NCBI GenBank assembly: GCA_039177505.1
Contig: JBCDFR010000017.1
Coordinates: forward strand, 7,085-71,084
Direction: 5' to 3'
DNA length: 64,000 nt
Source of the DNA: JABSQH01 sp039177505
GTDB lineage: Bacteria > Actinomycetota > Acidimicrobiia > Acidimicrobiales > Ilumatobacteraceae
Shown: in pieces, positions 38,267-46,591 of the stretch
Layout: every line of letters begins with the position of its first letter
How positions within the stretch are numbered: the stretch's first letter is position 1
The notes under the pieces: generated by a model
Databases searched by the model: none
What the model was told of the DNA's origin: nothing
What the model saw: the letters and a program-made list of their open reading frames with translations, nothing else
Position numbers and translations under genes: made by a program

Positions 38267-39139
38267 GTGCTGCGGATGGTCATTCCCAAGGGTTCGCTCG
38301 AGGCGGCGACGCTCGACTTGTTCGAGTCCGCCGACCTACCAGTACGCCGCTCGTCCACGGTGGATTACCAGGCGACGATCGACGATCCACGCATCGATTC
38401 GGTACGCATCCTGCGACCCCAGGAGATCCCGACCTACGTCGCCGAAGGGCTCTTCGACATCGGCATCACTGGTCGAGACTGGATCGAGGAGACCCAATCC
38501 CAGGTCGAGTCGCTCGGTGAACTGAAGTACTCCAAAGCGACGACCAAGCCGATTCGTGTGGTCGTCGCCGTGGCCGGCGACTCGCCGGCCGAGACGGCGG
38601 CTGACCTGCCCGACGGCGTGCGGGTGCAGTCTGAGTATCTCGGGCTCACCAAGCGCTTCTTTGCCGAAAAGGGTGTCCGCGCCGACGTCCGCCTGTCGTA
38701 CGGCGCGACCGAAGCGAAAGTGCCCGATATCGCCGACTGCGTCGTCGAGATCACCGAGACCGGTCGAGCGCTCCGGGCCGCGGGCCTGAAGATCATCGAC
38801 ACGATCCTGACGAGCTACACCGAGGTAATCGCCAACCCGGCGGCGGCAGCCGACCCTGAGAAGCGACGGGCGATGGGACAGATCCTGACGTTGCTCAACG
38901 GGGTCCTGGACGCACGCGGGCGCGTGTTGCTCAAGATCAACGTGTCAGAAGAACGGCGCGATGCGGTGCTCGAAGTGTTGCCGTCGATGAAGTCGCCTAC
39001 GGTGTCACCGCTCGCCGGCGGTGGCTACGCCGTCGAGTCGGTGGTCGAAAAACGCATGATCAACCTCGTGATCCCGGCCCTGCGCGACGCCGGAGCGACC
39101 GACCTCGTCGAGATGCCGATCTCCAAGATCGTCCCGTGA
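38267..39139 (+). CDS. hisG: ATP phosphoribosyltransferase (long form)
   Basis: A 290-residue enzyme (EC 2.4.2.17), first step of histidine synthesis. The N-terminus is MLRMVIPKGSLEAATLDLFE. The PRPP motif region is CVVEITETGRALRAAGLKII. The C-terminal regulatory domain (LKINVSEERRDAVLEVLPSM, near residue 220) identifies the long, His-inhibited form that needs no HisZ. The GTG start is supported by a TAACCT box at 38253-38258, 8 nt upstream, which implies a leaderless mRNA; an ATG three codons later is the alternative. No other his gene is nearby; hisE, a common partner, is absent. Confidence 0.96.
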   Translation: MLRMVIPKGSLEAATLDLFESADLPVRRSSTVDYQATIDDPRIDSVRILRPQEIPTYVAEGLFDIGITGRDWIEETQSQVESLGELKYSKATTKPIRVVVAVAGDSPAETAADLPDGVRVQSEYLGLTKRFFAEKGVRADVRLSYGATEAKVPDIADCVVEITETGRALRAAGLKIIDTILTSYTEVIANPAAAADPEKRRAMGQILTLLNGVLDARGRVLLKINVSEERRDAVLEVLPSMKSPTVSPLAGGGYAVESVVEKRMINLVIPALRDAGATDLVEMPISKIVP

Positions 39140-39357
39140 CCGAGCGGATGCACGCCATCGAACGCCGCACCGGCGTCGTCGAGGCCTTCGACGGTGAATC
39201 CGGCCTGGGCACAATCGTCGACGACACCGCCGTGAGGTATCCATTTCACTGCGTCGAAGTCGCCGACGGCACTCGGACGATCAAGGTCGGGACCTCCGTC
39301 GGCTTCACCGTCAGCAGCCGGTTCGGGCGGCGCGAGGCGACGGCCATTATCGGGTGA
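39136..39357 (+). CDS. small cold-shock-domain-like protein
   Basis: A 73-residue protein with a CSD/OB-fold-like pattern: TGVVEAFDGESGLGTIVDD at the start resembles GxVKxFNxxKGxGFI, and TIKVGTSVGFTVSSRFGRRE matches the later strands. The aromatic RNA-binding residues of true cold-shock proteins are mostly missing, so nucleic-acid binding is uncertain. The GTG overlaps the hisG stop and its own stop overlaps the next GTG, so the three genes are coupled. Confidence 0.7.
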   Translation: MTERMHAIERRTGVVEAFDGESGLGTIVDDTAVRYPFHCVEVADGTRTIKVGTSVGFTVSSRFGRREATAIIG

Positions 39358-39668
39358 CCGATCGGCGCATCGCTGAGTTGCTCGAGGTGCTGATCGCCCT
39401 CGAGCCCGGTGAGGTGACGACCTACGGCGATGTCGCGGCCACCGCAGGCCATCCACGCCAGGCGCGCCTGGTCGGTCGGATCCTCGGTGAGTTCGCTGAC
39501 TGGCGCGGAGTCGAGGTCCCGTGGTGGCGGGTGGTCAACGCGGCCGGGGTGATCCGCACAGCACCGAGAGGACGACAGGCCGTCCTGTTGCGCGCTGAGG
39601 GTGTGGTCGTTCGAAACGGCCGGGTGCATGATGCACCGATTGGGCGCTTCCACCGCGACTCGCACTAA
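39354..39668 (+). CDS. alkyltransferase-like (ATL) protein, MGMT family
   Basis: A 104-residue protein matching the DNA-binding domain of O6-alkylguanine-DNA alkyltransferases (ALEPGEVTTYGDVAATAGHP, ARLVGRILGE). The acceptor motif PCHRV is replaced by VPWWRVVNAAG, so the methyl-accepting Cys is absent (Trp). Such ATL proteins bind alkylated guanines without repair and hand them to nucleotide excision repair. It is coupled to the cold-shock-like gene. Its stop TAA is part of a TAAGTT box for aspD. Confidence 0.88.
   Translation: MTDRRIAELLEVLIALEPGEVTTYGDVAATAGHPRQARLVGRILGEFADWRGVEVPWWRVVNAAGVIRTAPRGRQAVLLRAEGVVVRNGRVHDAPIGRFHRDSH
39623..39637. promoter_or_regulatory. 15-bp perfect palindrome upstream of the aspD promoter
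   Basis: GGTGCATGATGCACC is a perfect inverted repeat with a single central base, inside the 3' end of the ATL gene. It ends about 28 nt before the TAAGTT box (39666-39671) that could serve as the aspD -10. Its TGCATGA core also occurs in the argC control region (GGTGCATGATTGCATGAAC). It may be an operator site, but it is also coding sequence, so chance is possible. Confidence 0.35.
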
Positions 39669-39723
39669 GTTCGCCACGTCGGCGCGCCGCCGTCGACGTG
39701 GCGACAAAAGGACGGTGAGTTCG

Positions 39724-41319
39724 GTGTCGGAACGCTCCGATGAGCAACGCTACGAGGGCCTCAGCCCGTTCGAATTGAAGAACAAGCTAATCGCGATGGC
39801 CAACGAGTCCGAGGCCATGATGCTCAATGCCGGACGCGGGAATCCGAACTGGGTGGCGGTCGAGCCGCGACGAGCGTTCGGTGAGTTGCACCGATTCGCC
39901 CTCGACGAATCCGAACGCACCGCGATCGCCCCCGGGTTCGGTGGCACGCCGGAACCCGCCGGCATCGCCTCTCGGCTACGCAACCATCTCGGTGGCCCGA
40001 GCGCTCAGGGCGCCGATCTGCTCAACGCTGTGCTCGACTTCGTGGCCGCCCGATTCGGGTTCGATCTCGATGCGTTCGTGCTCGAACTCTGCGACGCCAT
40101 CCTCGGCGATCACTACCCGGTGCCCGACCGCATGCTGCGCCACTGCGAACAAGTCGTCGATGCCTACCTCGCGTCGGCGCTCGCCGGTGGTGCCTGGCCC
40201 GAAGGCAACTTCGACTTGTTCGCCACCGAGGGTGGCACGGCCGCAATGACGTACGTCTTCCAATCGATGGCCGAGAACAAGCTGATCCACCCCGGCGACA
40301 CGATCGCCTTGGGCACACCGATCTTCACGCCGTACCTGGAGATTCCGTATCTCGACGACTACCGGCTGATCGAGCTCGAGATCGCGCAGGCCGAGAACGA
40401 CGAGTGGCGCTACCCGCCCGAAGAGATCGAGAAGCTCGCCGATCCCAGCGTCAAGGCGTTGTTCGTCGTTAACCCGTCCAATCCGACCTCGCGGGCGATG
40501 CATGCCGAAACACTCGATGCCTTGTCCGAGCTGGTCGCTACGAAGCGACCAGACCTGATCTTGCTCACCGACGACGTCTACGGCACCTTTGTCGACGGTT
40601 TCCGCTCGCTCGCCTCCGTCGCTCCGAAGAATACGATCCTGGTGTACTCGTGGTCGAAGTTCTTCGGCGCCACCGGATGGCGGCTCGGAGTGATCGGCTT
40701 GCACCAGGACAACGTCTTGGACACCGCGATTCGAGGGCTGCCTGCGGAAGACCGGGCGGCGCTCGACGAGCGCTACGGCACCGTGTTCCTCGACCCGCCG
40801 AGCACCAAGCTCATCGATCGCATGGTGGCCGACAGCCGCACCGTCGCTCTGCACCACACCGCGGGGCTGTCCACGCCGCAACAGGTGATGATGACGCTGT
40901 TCTCGCTGCACTCGCTGTGCGACGGTGACCGGTCGTATCAGCACGCCGCGCAGGCGATCGTTCAGCACCGGCTGGAGGGCCTCTACTCGGGGCTCGGTGT
41001 GGACTATGTCGACTCGTCGTACGACACGCATTACTACAACACCATCGACGTTCCGCTTCTCGCCGCCGAACGGTTCGGAGACGACTTTGCATCGTGGCTC
41101 CGAGCCGCGCACGAACCGATCGACTTCGTGTGGCGCTTGGCGCACGAGCACGGCGTAGTGCTGATGGACGGTGGTGGGTTCGATGCTCCCGAGATGTCGA
41201 TACGGGTCTCACTGGCGAACCTGCCGACCGACGCCTACCCACAGATCGGTAGGTCGATCTCGGATTTGCTCGCCGACTACCACGGACGATTCGTCGCCGC
41301 TGGGAATTCCTCGGCGTGA
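39724..41319 (+). CDS. aspD: aspartate 4-decarboxylase / aspartate aminotransferase (AspD)
   Basis: A 531-residue fold-type I PLP enzyme (EC 4.1.1.12) converting aspartate to alanine and CO2. The extended N-terminus LSPFELKNKLIAMANESE and the core GRGNPNWVAVEPRRAFG are typical of AspD and distinguish it from ordinary 400-residue aminotransferases. PLP Lys at about residue 312 in YSWSKFFGATGWRLGV; FVVNPSNPTSRAM and LLTDDVYGTF bind PLP. An AAAAGGA Shine-Dalgarno fits this GTG (11-nt spacing) better than the GTG at 39715. The stop overlaps the first aspT start (GTGA), which points to a decarboxylation/antiport cycle. Confidence 0.93.
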   Translation: MSERSDEQRYEGLSPFELKNKLIAMANESEAMMLNAGRGNPNWVAVEPRRAFGELHRFALDESERTAIAPGFGGTPEPAGIASRLRNHLGGPSAQGADLLNAVLDFVAARFGFDLDAFVLELCDAILGDHYPVPDRMLRHCEQVVDAYLASALAGGAWPEGNFDLFATEGGTAAMTYVFQSMAENKLIHPGDTIALGTPIFTPYLEIPYLDDYRLIELEIAQAENDEWRYPPEEIEKLADPSVKALFVVNPSNPTSRAMHAETLDALSELVATKRPDLILLTDDVYGTFVDGFRSLASVAPKNTILVYSWSKFFGATGWRLGVIGLHQDNVLDTAIRGLPAEDRAALDERYGTVFLDPPSTKLIDRMVADSRTVALHHTAGLSTPQQVMMTLFSLHSLCDGDRSYQHAAQAIVQHRLEGLYSGLGVDYVDSSYDTHYYNTIDVPLLAAERFGDDFASWLRAAHEPIDFVWRLAHEHGVVLMDGGGFDAPEMSIRVSLANLPTDAYPQIGRSISDLLADYHGRFVAAGNSSA

Positions 41320-43028
41320 TCGACGCGATCGAAGACCTGTTCGCCGATGCGCCGTTGCTGGCGTTGTTCATCACGATCGCGCTCGGGTACATCCTCGGAA
41401 AGTTGTCGATTGGGTCGTTCACGCTCGGCGGCATCGCCGGGACCCTGATCGTCGGAGTTGCCATCGGCCAATTCGGGGTGCAGATCGACGATGGTGTGAA
41501 GACCATCTTCTTCGCGTTGTTCATCTACGCGGTGGGGTATCAGGGCGGACCACAGTTCGTTCGTTCGCTCAACCGCAGATCGCTGAGTGAGCTGGGCGCT
41601 GCGTTCACGATGTGTCTCATGGGGCTGCTCGTGGTCCTGGCCTTCTCGTTCTCGTTCGATCTCGACCGGGGCACGGCGGCGGGGCTGGCCGCAGGGGGGT
41701 TGACGCAGTCGGCGATCATCGGCACGGCCGATGAAGCCATCGCCGATCTTGACGGACTCACCTCGGACCAGATCGACGAGATGCAGACCAACGTCGCCGT
41801 CGGGTACGCGATCTGCTACATCTTCGGCAGCATCGGCCCGATCATCATGGCGACGTGGTTCTTCCCGCGCATCATGCGCTGGAACATCAGACGCAAGGCG
41901 AAAGAGAAAGCAGCGCTCATGTCCGGGGGCGCTCCAGAGCTCGAGCCCGGGGAGGTCGAGGCGGTCGAGCTCGTCCAGACGCGGTTCTACCGACTCGACG
42001 GCGACGCTGGTGGCGTAGGGTCGACGGTGCGCGACGTCGACAATGCACTCGGCCAGGCCGCGATCGAGTTGCTCCTACGCGAAGGCAATCGTATAGAACC
42101 CGATCTCGATATCGAACTCGAACGCGGCGACGTCGTTGCCCTGACGGGTTTCGTCGGCGCGCTTGAGACGGCGGGATCGACGGTGGGCAACGAGGTGCCG
42201 GCACCGTTTGGTGTGCATCTCGTGGAGGAACAGCGCGATGTCGTCGTCACGAACACCGCGCTCACCGAGGTCTCGTATGGCGAGCTGACCGAGCGGGTCG
42301 ACGTCGACGCCCGCCGGGGTGTCTACCCCACGCGCATCCGTCGGCTGGGCCAAGAGCTGCCACTGCTTCCCGATGTCGAATTGAATCGCGGCGACGAATT
42401 GACCCTCGTCGGCCGACCGGGCGACCTCGACCGAGTGCAGGATCGCATCGGCTATCCGGTCACCCGCGCCAAGACAACCGACTTCGTGTTCTTCGGGGTG
42501 GGCATGGCCATTGGCATCGCCATCGGACTGATCAGCGTCGACGTGGCCGGCGTACCCGTGACCCTGGGCACGGGCGGCGGATGTCTCGTGGCCGGACTCC
42601 TGATGGGCTGGTTGCGCAGCACGCATCCGCGATACGCCGCCTTGCCCTCCGGCGCCTCCAACTTCTTGCGCGACTTCGGTTTGGCAGTGTTCGTCGGAGT
42701 GGTCGGACTCAACTCCGGAGAACAAGCCCTGCAGGCGATCCAGGATCAGGGCATTCAGCTCTTCCTGATGGGCGTCGGGGTGACGATCATTCCGATGCTG
42801 ATCACGTTCCCGATCCTGTACTACGTGTACAAGATCAAAGACCCGATCGACGCGTTGGCTTCGGTCGTCGGCGGGCGCAGCGCCAATCCCGGCTTCGCCG
42901 CGCTTCTCGAGAAGGCCGGCAACGCCACACCGGTGGCGACCTTCACGATCACGTATGCCTTGGCCAACGTGGTGCTCACTGTGTGGGGACCGCTGATCGT
43001 CGGCATCGTCGACACCAACGTCGGCTGA
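41316..43028 (+). CDS. aspT: aspartate:alanine antiporter (AspT family), copy 1
   Basis: A 570-residue transporter of the AAEX family. It has an N-terminal membrane block (FITIALGYILGKLSIGSFTL, ALFIYAVGYQGGPQF), a central cytosolic part with two TrkA-C/RCK_C-like domains (residues ~205-380) and a C-terminal membrane block (GVGMAIGIAIGLISVDVAGV, LGTGGGCLVAGLLMGWLRS). AspT exchanges external aspartate for internal alanine; with AspD this removes a cytosolic proton and exports charge, generating proton motive force. It is coupled to aspD by a four-base overlap. GTG start. Confidence 0.93.
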   Translation: MIDAIEDLFADAPLLALFITIALGYILGKLSIGSFTLGGIAGTLIVGVAIGQFGVQIDDGVKTIFFALFIYAVGYQGGPQFVRSLNRRSLSELGAAFTMCLMGLLVVLAFSFSFDLDRGTAAGLAAGGLTQSAIIGTADEAIADLDGLTSDQIDEMQTNVAVGYAICYIFGSIGPIIMATWFFPRIMRWNIRRKAKEKAALMSGGAPELEPGEVEAVELVQTRFYRLDGDAGGVGSTVRDVDNALGQAAIELLLREGNRIEPDLDIELERGDVVALTGFVGALETAGSTVGNEVPAPFGVHLVEEQRDVVVTNTALTEVSYGELTERVDVDARRGVYPTRIRRLGQELPLLPDVELNRGDELTLVGRPGDLDRVQDRIGYPVTRAKTTDFVFFGVGMAIGIAIGLISVDVAGVPVTLGTGGGCLVAGLLMGWLRSTHPRYAALPSGASNFLRDFGLAVFVGVVGLNSGEQALQAIQDQGIQLFLMGVGVTIIPMLITFPILYYVYKIKDPIDALASVVGGRSANPGFAALLEKAGNATPVATFTITYALANVVLTVWGPLIVGIVDTNVG

Positions 43029-43058
43029 TCAGCGTCGGGACGGGTGAGCTGACCGCAG

Positions 43059-44768
43059 ATGTTTGATGCCATCGAGTCGCTGTTCGCAGATGTTCCGCTG
43101 CTGCCGTTGTTCGCAACCGTGTCGCTCGGCTACATCGTTGGCCAGCTGCGCATCGGATCGTTCGTCCTCGGTGGCACGGCGGCAACGCTGTTGGTCGGGT
43201 TGGCGATCGGTCAGTTCGACGTGTCGTTCAGCGACGACGTGAAGGGGTTGTTCTTTGCGTTGTTCAGTTACTCGGCGGGGTATCGAGGCGGGCCGCAGTT
43301 CGCCCGCTCGTTGACCAAGAAGTCGGTGCGTCACCTGGCAGCAGCGTTCACGATGTGTGTGGTCGGGCTGATCATCGTGCTGTTCTTTGCCTATACGTTC
43401 GATCTCGATCGAGGAACCGCCGCCGGACTGGCTGGGGGCGGCCTCACTCAGACGACGATCATCGGCACCGCCGACGAAGCAATCGGCAGACTCGATGGGT
43501 TGTCGTCGAGCCAGATCGACGAGATGCAAGCCAATGTCGCCGCCGTCTACGCCATCACCTACATCTTCGGCTGCATCGGCCCGGTGCTCATGGTCAGCTG
43601 GATCATTCCGCGCTTGATGCAGTGGAACGTACGACGCGAGGCGCGGGTGAAGGCGGAGAAGATGTCTGGCGGTCGCCTGTTGCTCGAGCCCGGCGAGGTC
43701 GACGTTGCAACTCGGGTGCGCACGCGCTTCTTCCGCGTCGAGTCCGACAGCTGGACCGCGGGAGTGTCGGTCGACGAGATCGGCGAGCGCCTCGAGCACG
43801 CCGTGGTCGAACTCGTCGTCCGAGATGGCGAGACGGTCGAACCGAAACCGGATCTGCGTATCTGCGACGGCGACATCGTTGCCGTGACCGGGTTTGTTGC
43901 AACCCTGAGCGAGGCCCACCCGTTGATCGGCATCGAGGTGCCGGCTCCGCTCGATGTGCACCTCGTCGAAGAGCAACGCGACATCGTGATCACCGAACCC
44001 GACGTGGTGGATCGCACCTACCTCGAGCTCGTCGAGGCCTCAGAAGGCCGGACCTGGCGCAGTGTGTACCCCACGCGGTTGCGGCGAGCCGGTACCGACA
44101 TTACCGGTCTCCGGAGCGTCGAACTCAATCGAGGTGACGAACTCACACTCACCGGCCGTCCCGCGGACCTCGATCGGGTCACCGAGGAGCTCGGCTACTC
44201 GGTGACCCGGGCCCGTGTCACCGATGTCGTGTCGTTCGGCGCCGGCATGGTGCTCGGCGTCGTGATTGGCCTGCTCACCGTCAACGTCGCTGGAGCACCG
44301 CTGACGCTCGGCACCGGCGGCGGATGTCTCGTCGCCGGCCTCGCGATGGGCTGGCTCCGCAGTGTGCACCCGCGGTACGCCGCGTTGCCGGACGGCGCCG
44401 CGAACTTTCTCAGCGAGGTGGGGTTGGCGATCTTCATCGCGATCGTGGGACTGACGTCGGGAGCGACGGCCATCGACACCATGACCGATCAGGGCGCTGA
44501 ACTCCTGCTCATGGGCGTAGCAGTCACGATGATCCCGATGTTCATCACCTTTCCGCTGTTGTACTACGTGTACAAGATCAGAGACCCGATCGACGCCCTG
44601 GCGACGACAATGGGGGGGCGCAGCGCTCAGCCGGGGTTTGCAGCGCTCCTCAACGATGCCGGCAACGCCACACCGGTGCCGACGTTCACCGTGACGTTCG
44701 CCCTCGCCAATTTGCTCTTGACGCTGTGGGGTCCGCTGATCGTCGGTGTGGTGCGGCAGAACGCGTGA
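43059..44768 (+). CDS. aspT: aspartate:alanine antiporter (AspT family), copy 2
   Basis: A 569-residue paralog of the preceding transporter, alignable over its whole length: FATVSLGYIVGQLRIGSFVL, two RCK_C-like domains, GTGGGCLVAGLAMGWLRS and VYKIRDPIDALATTMGGRSA match the same positions in copy 1. The gap to copy 1 is 30 nt. The central regulatory domains differ more than the membrane blocks. The pair may form a heteromer or have different substrates; the sequence does not decide. It converges on the DUF1844 gene with 8 nt between stops. Confidence 0.92.
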   Translation: MFDAIESLFADVPLLPLFATVSLGYIVGQLRIGSFVLGGTAATLLVGLAIGQFDVSFSDDVKGLFFALFSYSAGYRGGPQFARSLTKKSVRHLAAAFTMCVVGLIIVLFFAYTFDLDRGTAAGLAGGGLTQTTIIGTADEAIGRLDGLSSSQIDEMQANVAAVYAITYIFGCIGPVLMVSWIIPRLMQWNVRREARVKAEKMSGGRLLLEPGEVDVATRVRTRFFRVESDSWTAGVSVDEIGERLEHAVVELVVRDGETVEPKPDLRICDGDIVAVTGFVATLSEAHPLIGIEVPAPLDVHLVEEQRDIVITEPDVVDRTYLELVEASEGRTWRSVYPTRLRRAGTDITGLRSVELNRGDELTLTGRPADLDRVTEELGYSVTRARVTDVVSFGAGMVLGVVIGLLTVNVAGAPLTLGTGGGCLVAGLAMGWLRSVHPRYAALPDGAANFLSEVGLAIFIAIVGLTSGATAIDTMTDQGAELLLMGVAVTMIPMFITFPLLYYVYKIRDPIDALATTMGGRSAQPGFAALLNDAGNATPVPTFTVTFALANLLLTLWGPLIVGVVRQNA

Positions 44769-44776
44769 CTGTGGCG

Positions 44777-45163
44777 TCAGGTGTCGCCTGGAGTTGTCGC
44801 GCCCTTGACCTGGACAAACGCGATCCGGATGTTGTTCAGTGCATCGCGCATGGTGCCGGCTTCTTCGCCGAGGCGGTCACCGAGTCCGTCGACGAGGCAG
44901 GCCACCGAATCGATGGCGAGGGCCGCCGCTTCGAGGTTCGGGGGAGTGGCCGACAGGTGGATTGCCGCCAACTCGTAGAGACCCATGACGTGGTTCGTCA
45001 CGACGACCTCGGCCGGTACGTCGCCCAGCCGCGCCCGGGCCTCCGTCATCGCCTGCTCGGCTTCGGCGAGCGCATCGAGCTGCTCCTGATCGAGTTGCTC
45101 CGGGTTGAAGGCGTCTGGGTCGAACGGCTGGTCGGGGGAAGCGGCGGAGGTTTCGTCGGTCAC
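44777..45163 (-). CDS. DUF1844-like protein next to infC
   Basis: A 128-residue acidic protein. After an acidic, disordered N-terminus (about 45 residues) a helical region contains VVTNHVMGLYELAAIHLSAT, NLEAAALAIDSVACLVDGLG and ALNNIRIAFVQVKG. This resembles DUF1844, a small family often divergent from infC in actinobacteria. The GTG lies 7 nt after a TAGGGT box on the minus strand. Function unknown. Confidence 0.7.
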   Translation of the reverse strand: MTDETSAASPDQPFDPDAFNPEQLDQEQLDALAEAEQAMTEARARLGDVPAEVVVTNHVMGLYELAAIHLSATPPNLEAAALAIDSVACLVDGLGDRLGEEAGTMRDALNNIRIAFVQVKGATTPGDT

Positions 45164-45382
45164 AGGCGCTACCCTACCGACGCGACAATTGAGGCGAAGT
45201 GGGGGCAACTCCCACCCGGCCACGGTGTATCGGCAGTGCGAATGTCGACATGCGACGGTGAGTTCGGGTCACAAGGCTGAGGCTGGCAGTGCTGCGAGCC
45301 GCTCCGCGTGCAGTTCGCGTCGAGCGCCGAAAACAGCACATATCGAGACCCAGGGAGACCCTTTGCACAGGAGCGTTCAGCC

Positions 45383-46006
45383 ATAGCACCGCGAAACGAC
45401 CAACGCGGCGACCAACATCGCGTCAACGATCGGATCCGCTCCCGCGAGGTGCGGTTGATCGGGCCCTCCGGCGATCAGCTGGGGATCAAGCCCGTTCCCG
45501 AGGCGTTGCGCATGGCACGAGGCCTCGATCTGGACCTCGTCGAAGTGGCGCCGAATGCCAACCCACCCGTCTGCCGAATCATGGATTACGGCAAGTTCAA
45601 GTACGAGGAGGGGCAAAAGGCCAAAGAAGCGCGTCGGAAGTCGACCAACGTGTCGGTCAAAGAGGTCAAGTATCGACCCAAGATCGGCAAAGGTGATTTC
45701 AACACCAAGACGCGCAACGTGATCCGCTTCATCGATGAGGGGCACAAGGTCAAGGTGACGCTGCAGTTCCGGGGTCGGGAAATGGCCCACCCAGAACTCG
45801 GCACCAAGATCCTCGACGACGTGCTCGAAGCGGTCGGTCCCGCTGCCAAGGTCGACAGCCAAGCTCGGCTCGAGGGTCGCAGCATGTCGATGGTGCTCTC
45901 GCCGGACAAGAAGGCGCAAGAGGCGATGAAGAAAGCGGCTGCCGAGGCGGCCCGCGCGGCCGAGTCGGCCGATGTCGCCGAGGCTGCCGAGCAGGGAACG
46001 GAGTAG
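45383..46006 (+). CDS. infC: translation initiation factor IF-3, probably starting at AUA
   Basis: A 207-residue factor. The N-domain has RVNDRIRSREVRLIGPSGDQ, and the C-domain has SVKEVKYRPKIGKGDFNTKT and VKVTLQFRGREMAHPELGTK. A charged Ala/Lys/Glu tail is typical of actinobacteria. No ATG, GTG or TTG occurs at the expected N-terminus. An ATA at 45383 lies 9 nt after a perfect AGGAG and gives MAPRNDQRGDQHRVNDRI, the right length. The next in-frame candidate, a GTG at 45308, would add 25 unconserved residues. IF-3 discriminates against non-canonical starts and represses its own AUU-started mRNA in E. coli, so an AUA start could serve the same feedback. Confidence 0.93.
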   Translation: MAPRNDQRGDQHRVNDRIRSREVRLIGPSGDQLGIKPVPEALRMARGLDLDLVEVAPNANPPVCRIMDYGKFKYEEGQKAKEARRKSTNVSVKEVKYRPKIGKGDFNTKTRNVIRFIDEGHKVKVTLQFRGREMAHPELGTKILDDVLEAVGPAAKVDSQARLEGRSMSMVLSPDKKAQEAMKKAAAEAARAAESADVAEAAEQGTE

Positions 46007-46009
46007 ACG

Positions 46010-46207
46010 ATGCCAAAAATGAAGACCTCCAAGACCACCGCCAAGCGGTTCAAGAAGACGGGCAGCGGCAAGTTGCGCCGTCAGCAGGCGATGCGCCAGC
46101 ACCTGTTCGAGAAGAAGCCGTCGACACGGACTCGTCGTCTGGCCGCTGATGCCGACGTGCACCCCGGCGACGAGAAGCGCATCAAGCGACTCCTCGCCGA
46201 GCGCTGA
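46010..46207 (+). CDS. rpmI: 50S ribosomal protein L35
   Basis: A 65-residue basic ribosomal protein. The sequence MPKMKTSKTTAKRFKKTGSG is the family signature, followed by RTRRLAADADVHPGDEKRIK. It starts 3 nt after the infC stop and belongs to the infC-rpmI-rplT operon. Confidence 0.98.
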   Translation: MPKMKTSKTTAKRFKKTGSGKLRRQQAMRQHLFEKKPSTRTRRLAADADVHPGDEKRIKRLLAER

Positions 46208-46237
46208 GATCGACGACGACAAGACGGGAGAAGTGAC

Positions 46238-46591
46238 ATGGCACGTGTGAAGCGCGGCGTCGCGGCGAAGCGACGCCACAAGAAAGTGCTCGGTCAGGCC
46301 AAGGGCTACTACGGCAACAAGAGCCGGTCGTACCGGGCCGCCAACGAGCAGGTGATGCGGTCGGGGCAGTACGCCTACCGCGACCGCCGGGCGCGCAAAG
46401 GTGAGATGCGGCGTTTGTGGATCCAGCGGATCAACGCGGCCTGCCGCGAGAACGACATGAGCTACAGCCGGTTCATCGCTGGGCTCAACGCCGCCGACAT
46501 CGTGGTCGACCGCAAGATCCTCGCCGAGATCGCAGTGACCGACCGCGCTGCCTTCGCCGCGCTGGTCGAGTCGGCCAAGTCGGCGCTCTGA
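46238..46591 (+). CDS. rplT: 50S ribosomal protein L20
   Basis: A 117-residue ribosomal protein that binds 23S rRNA early in assembly. The signature is RHKKVLGQAKGYYGNKSRSY, with DRRARKGEMRRLWIQRINAA and the C-terminal globular part DRKILAEIAVTDRAAF. A GGGAGAAG Shine-Dalgarno precedes the ATG. The last stop codon overlaps a possible CTG start of the following methylase (CTGA). Confidence 0.98.
   Translation: MARVKRGVAAKRRHKKVLGQAKGYYGNKSRSYRAANEQVMRSGQYAYRDRRARKGEMRRLWIQRINAACRENDMSYSRFIAGLNAADIVVDRKILAEIAVTDRAAFAALVESAKSAL

Noticed and set aside
45198..45214. Seven-pair hairpin with CAA loop between DUF1844 and infC
   Set aside because: Small, contains a G-U pair, and lies in a divergent promoter region with no clear role; not enough to call a regulatory element.
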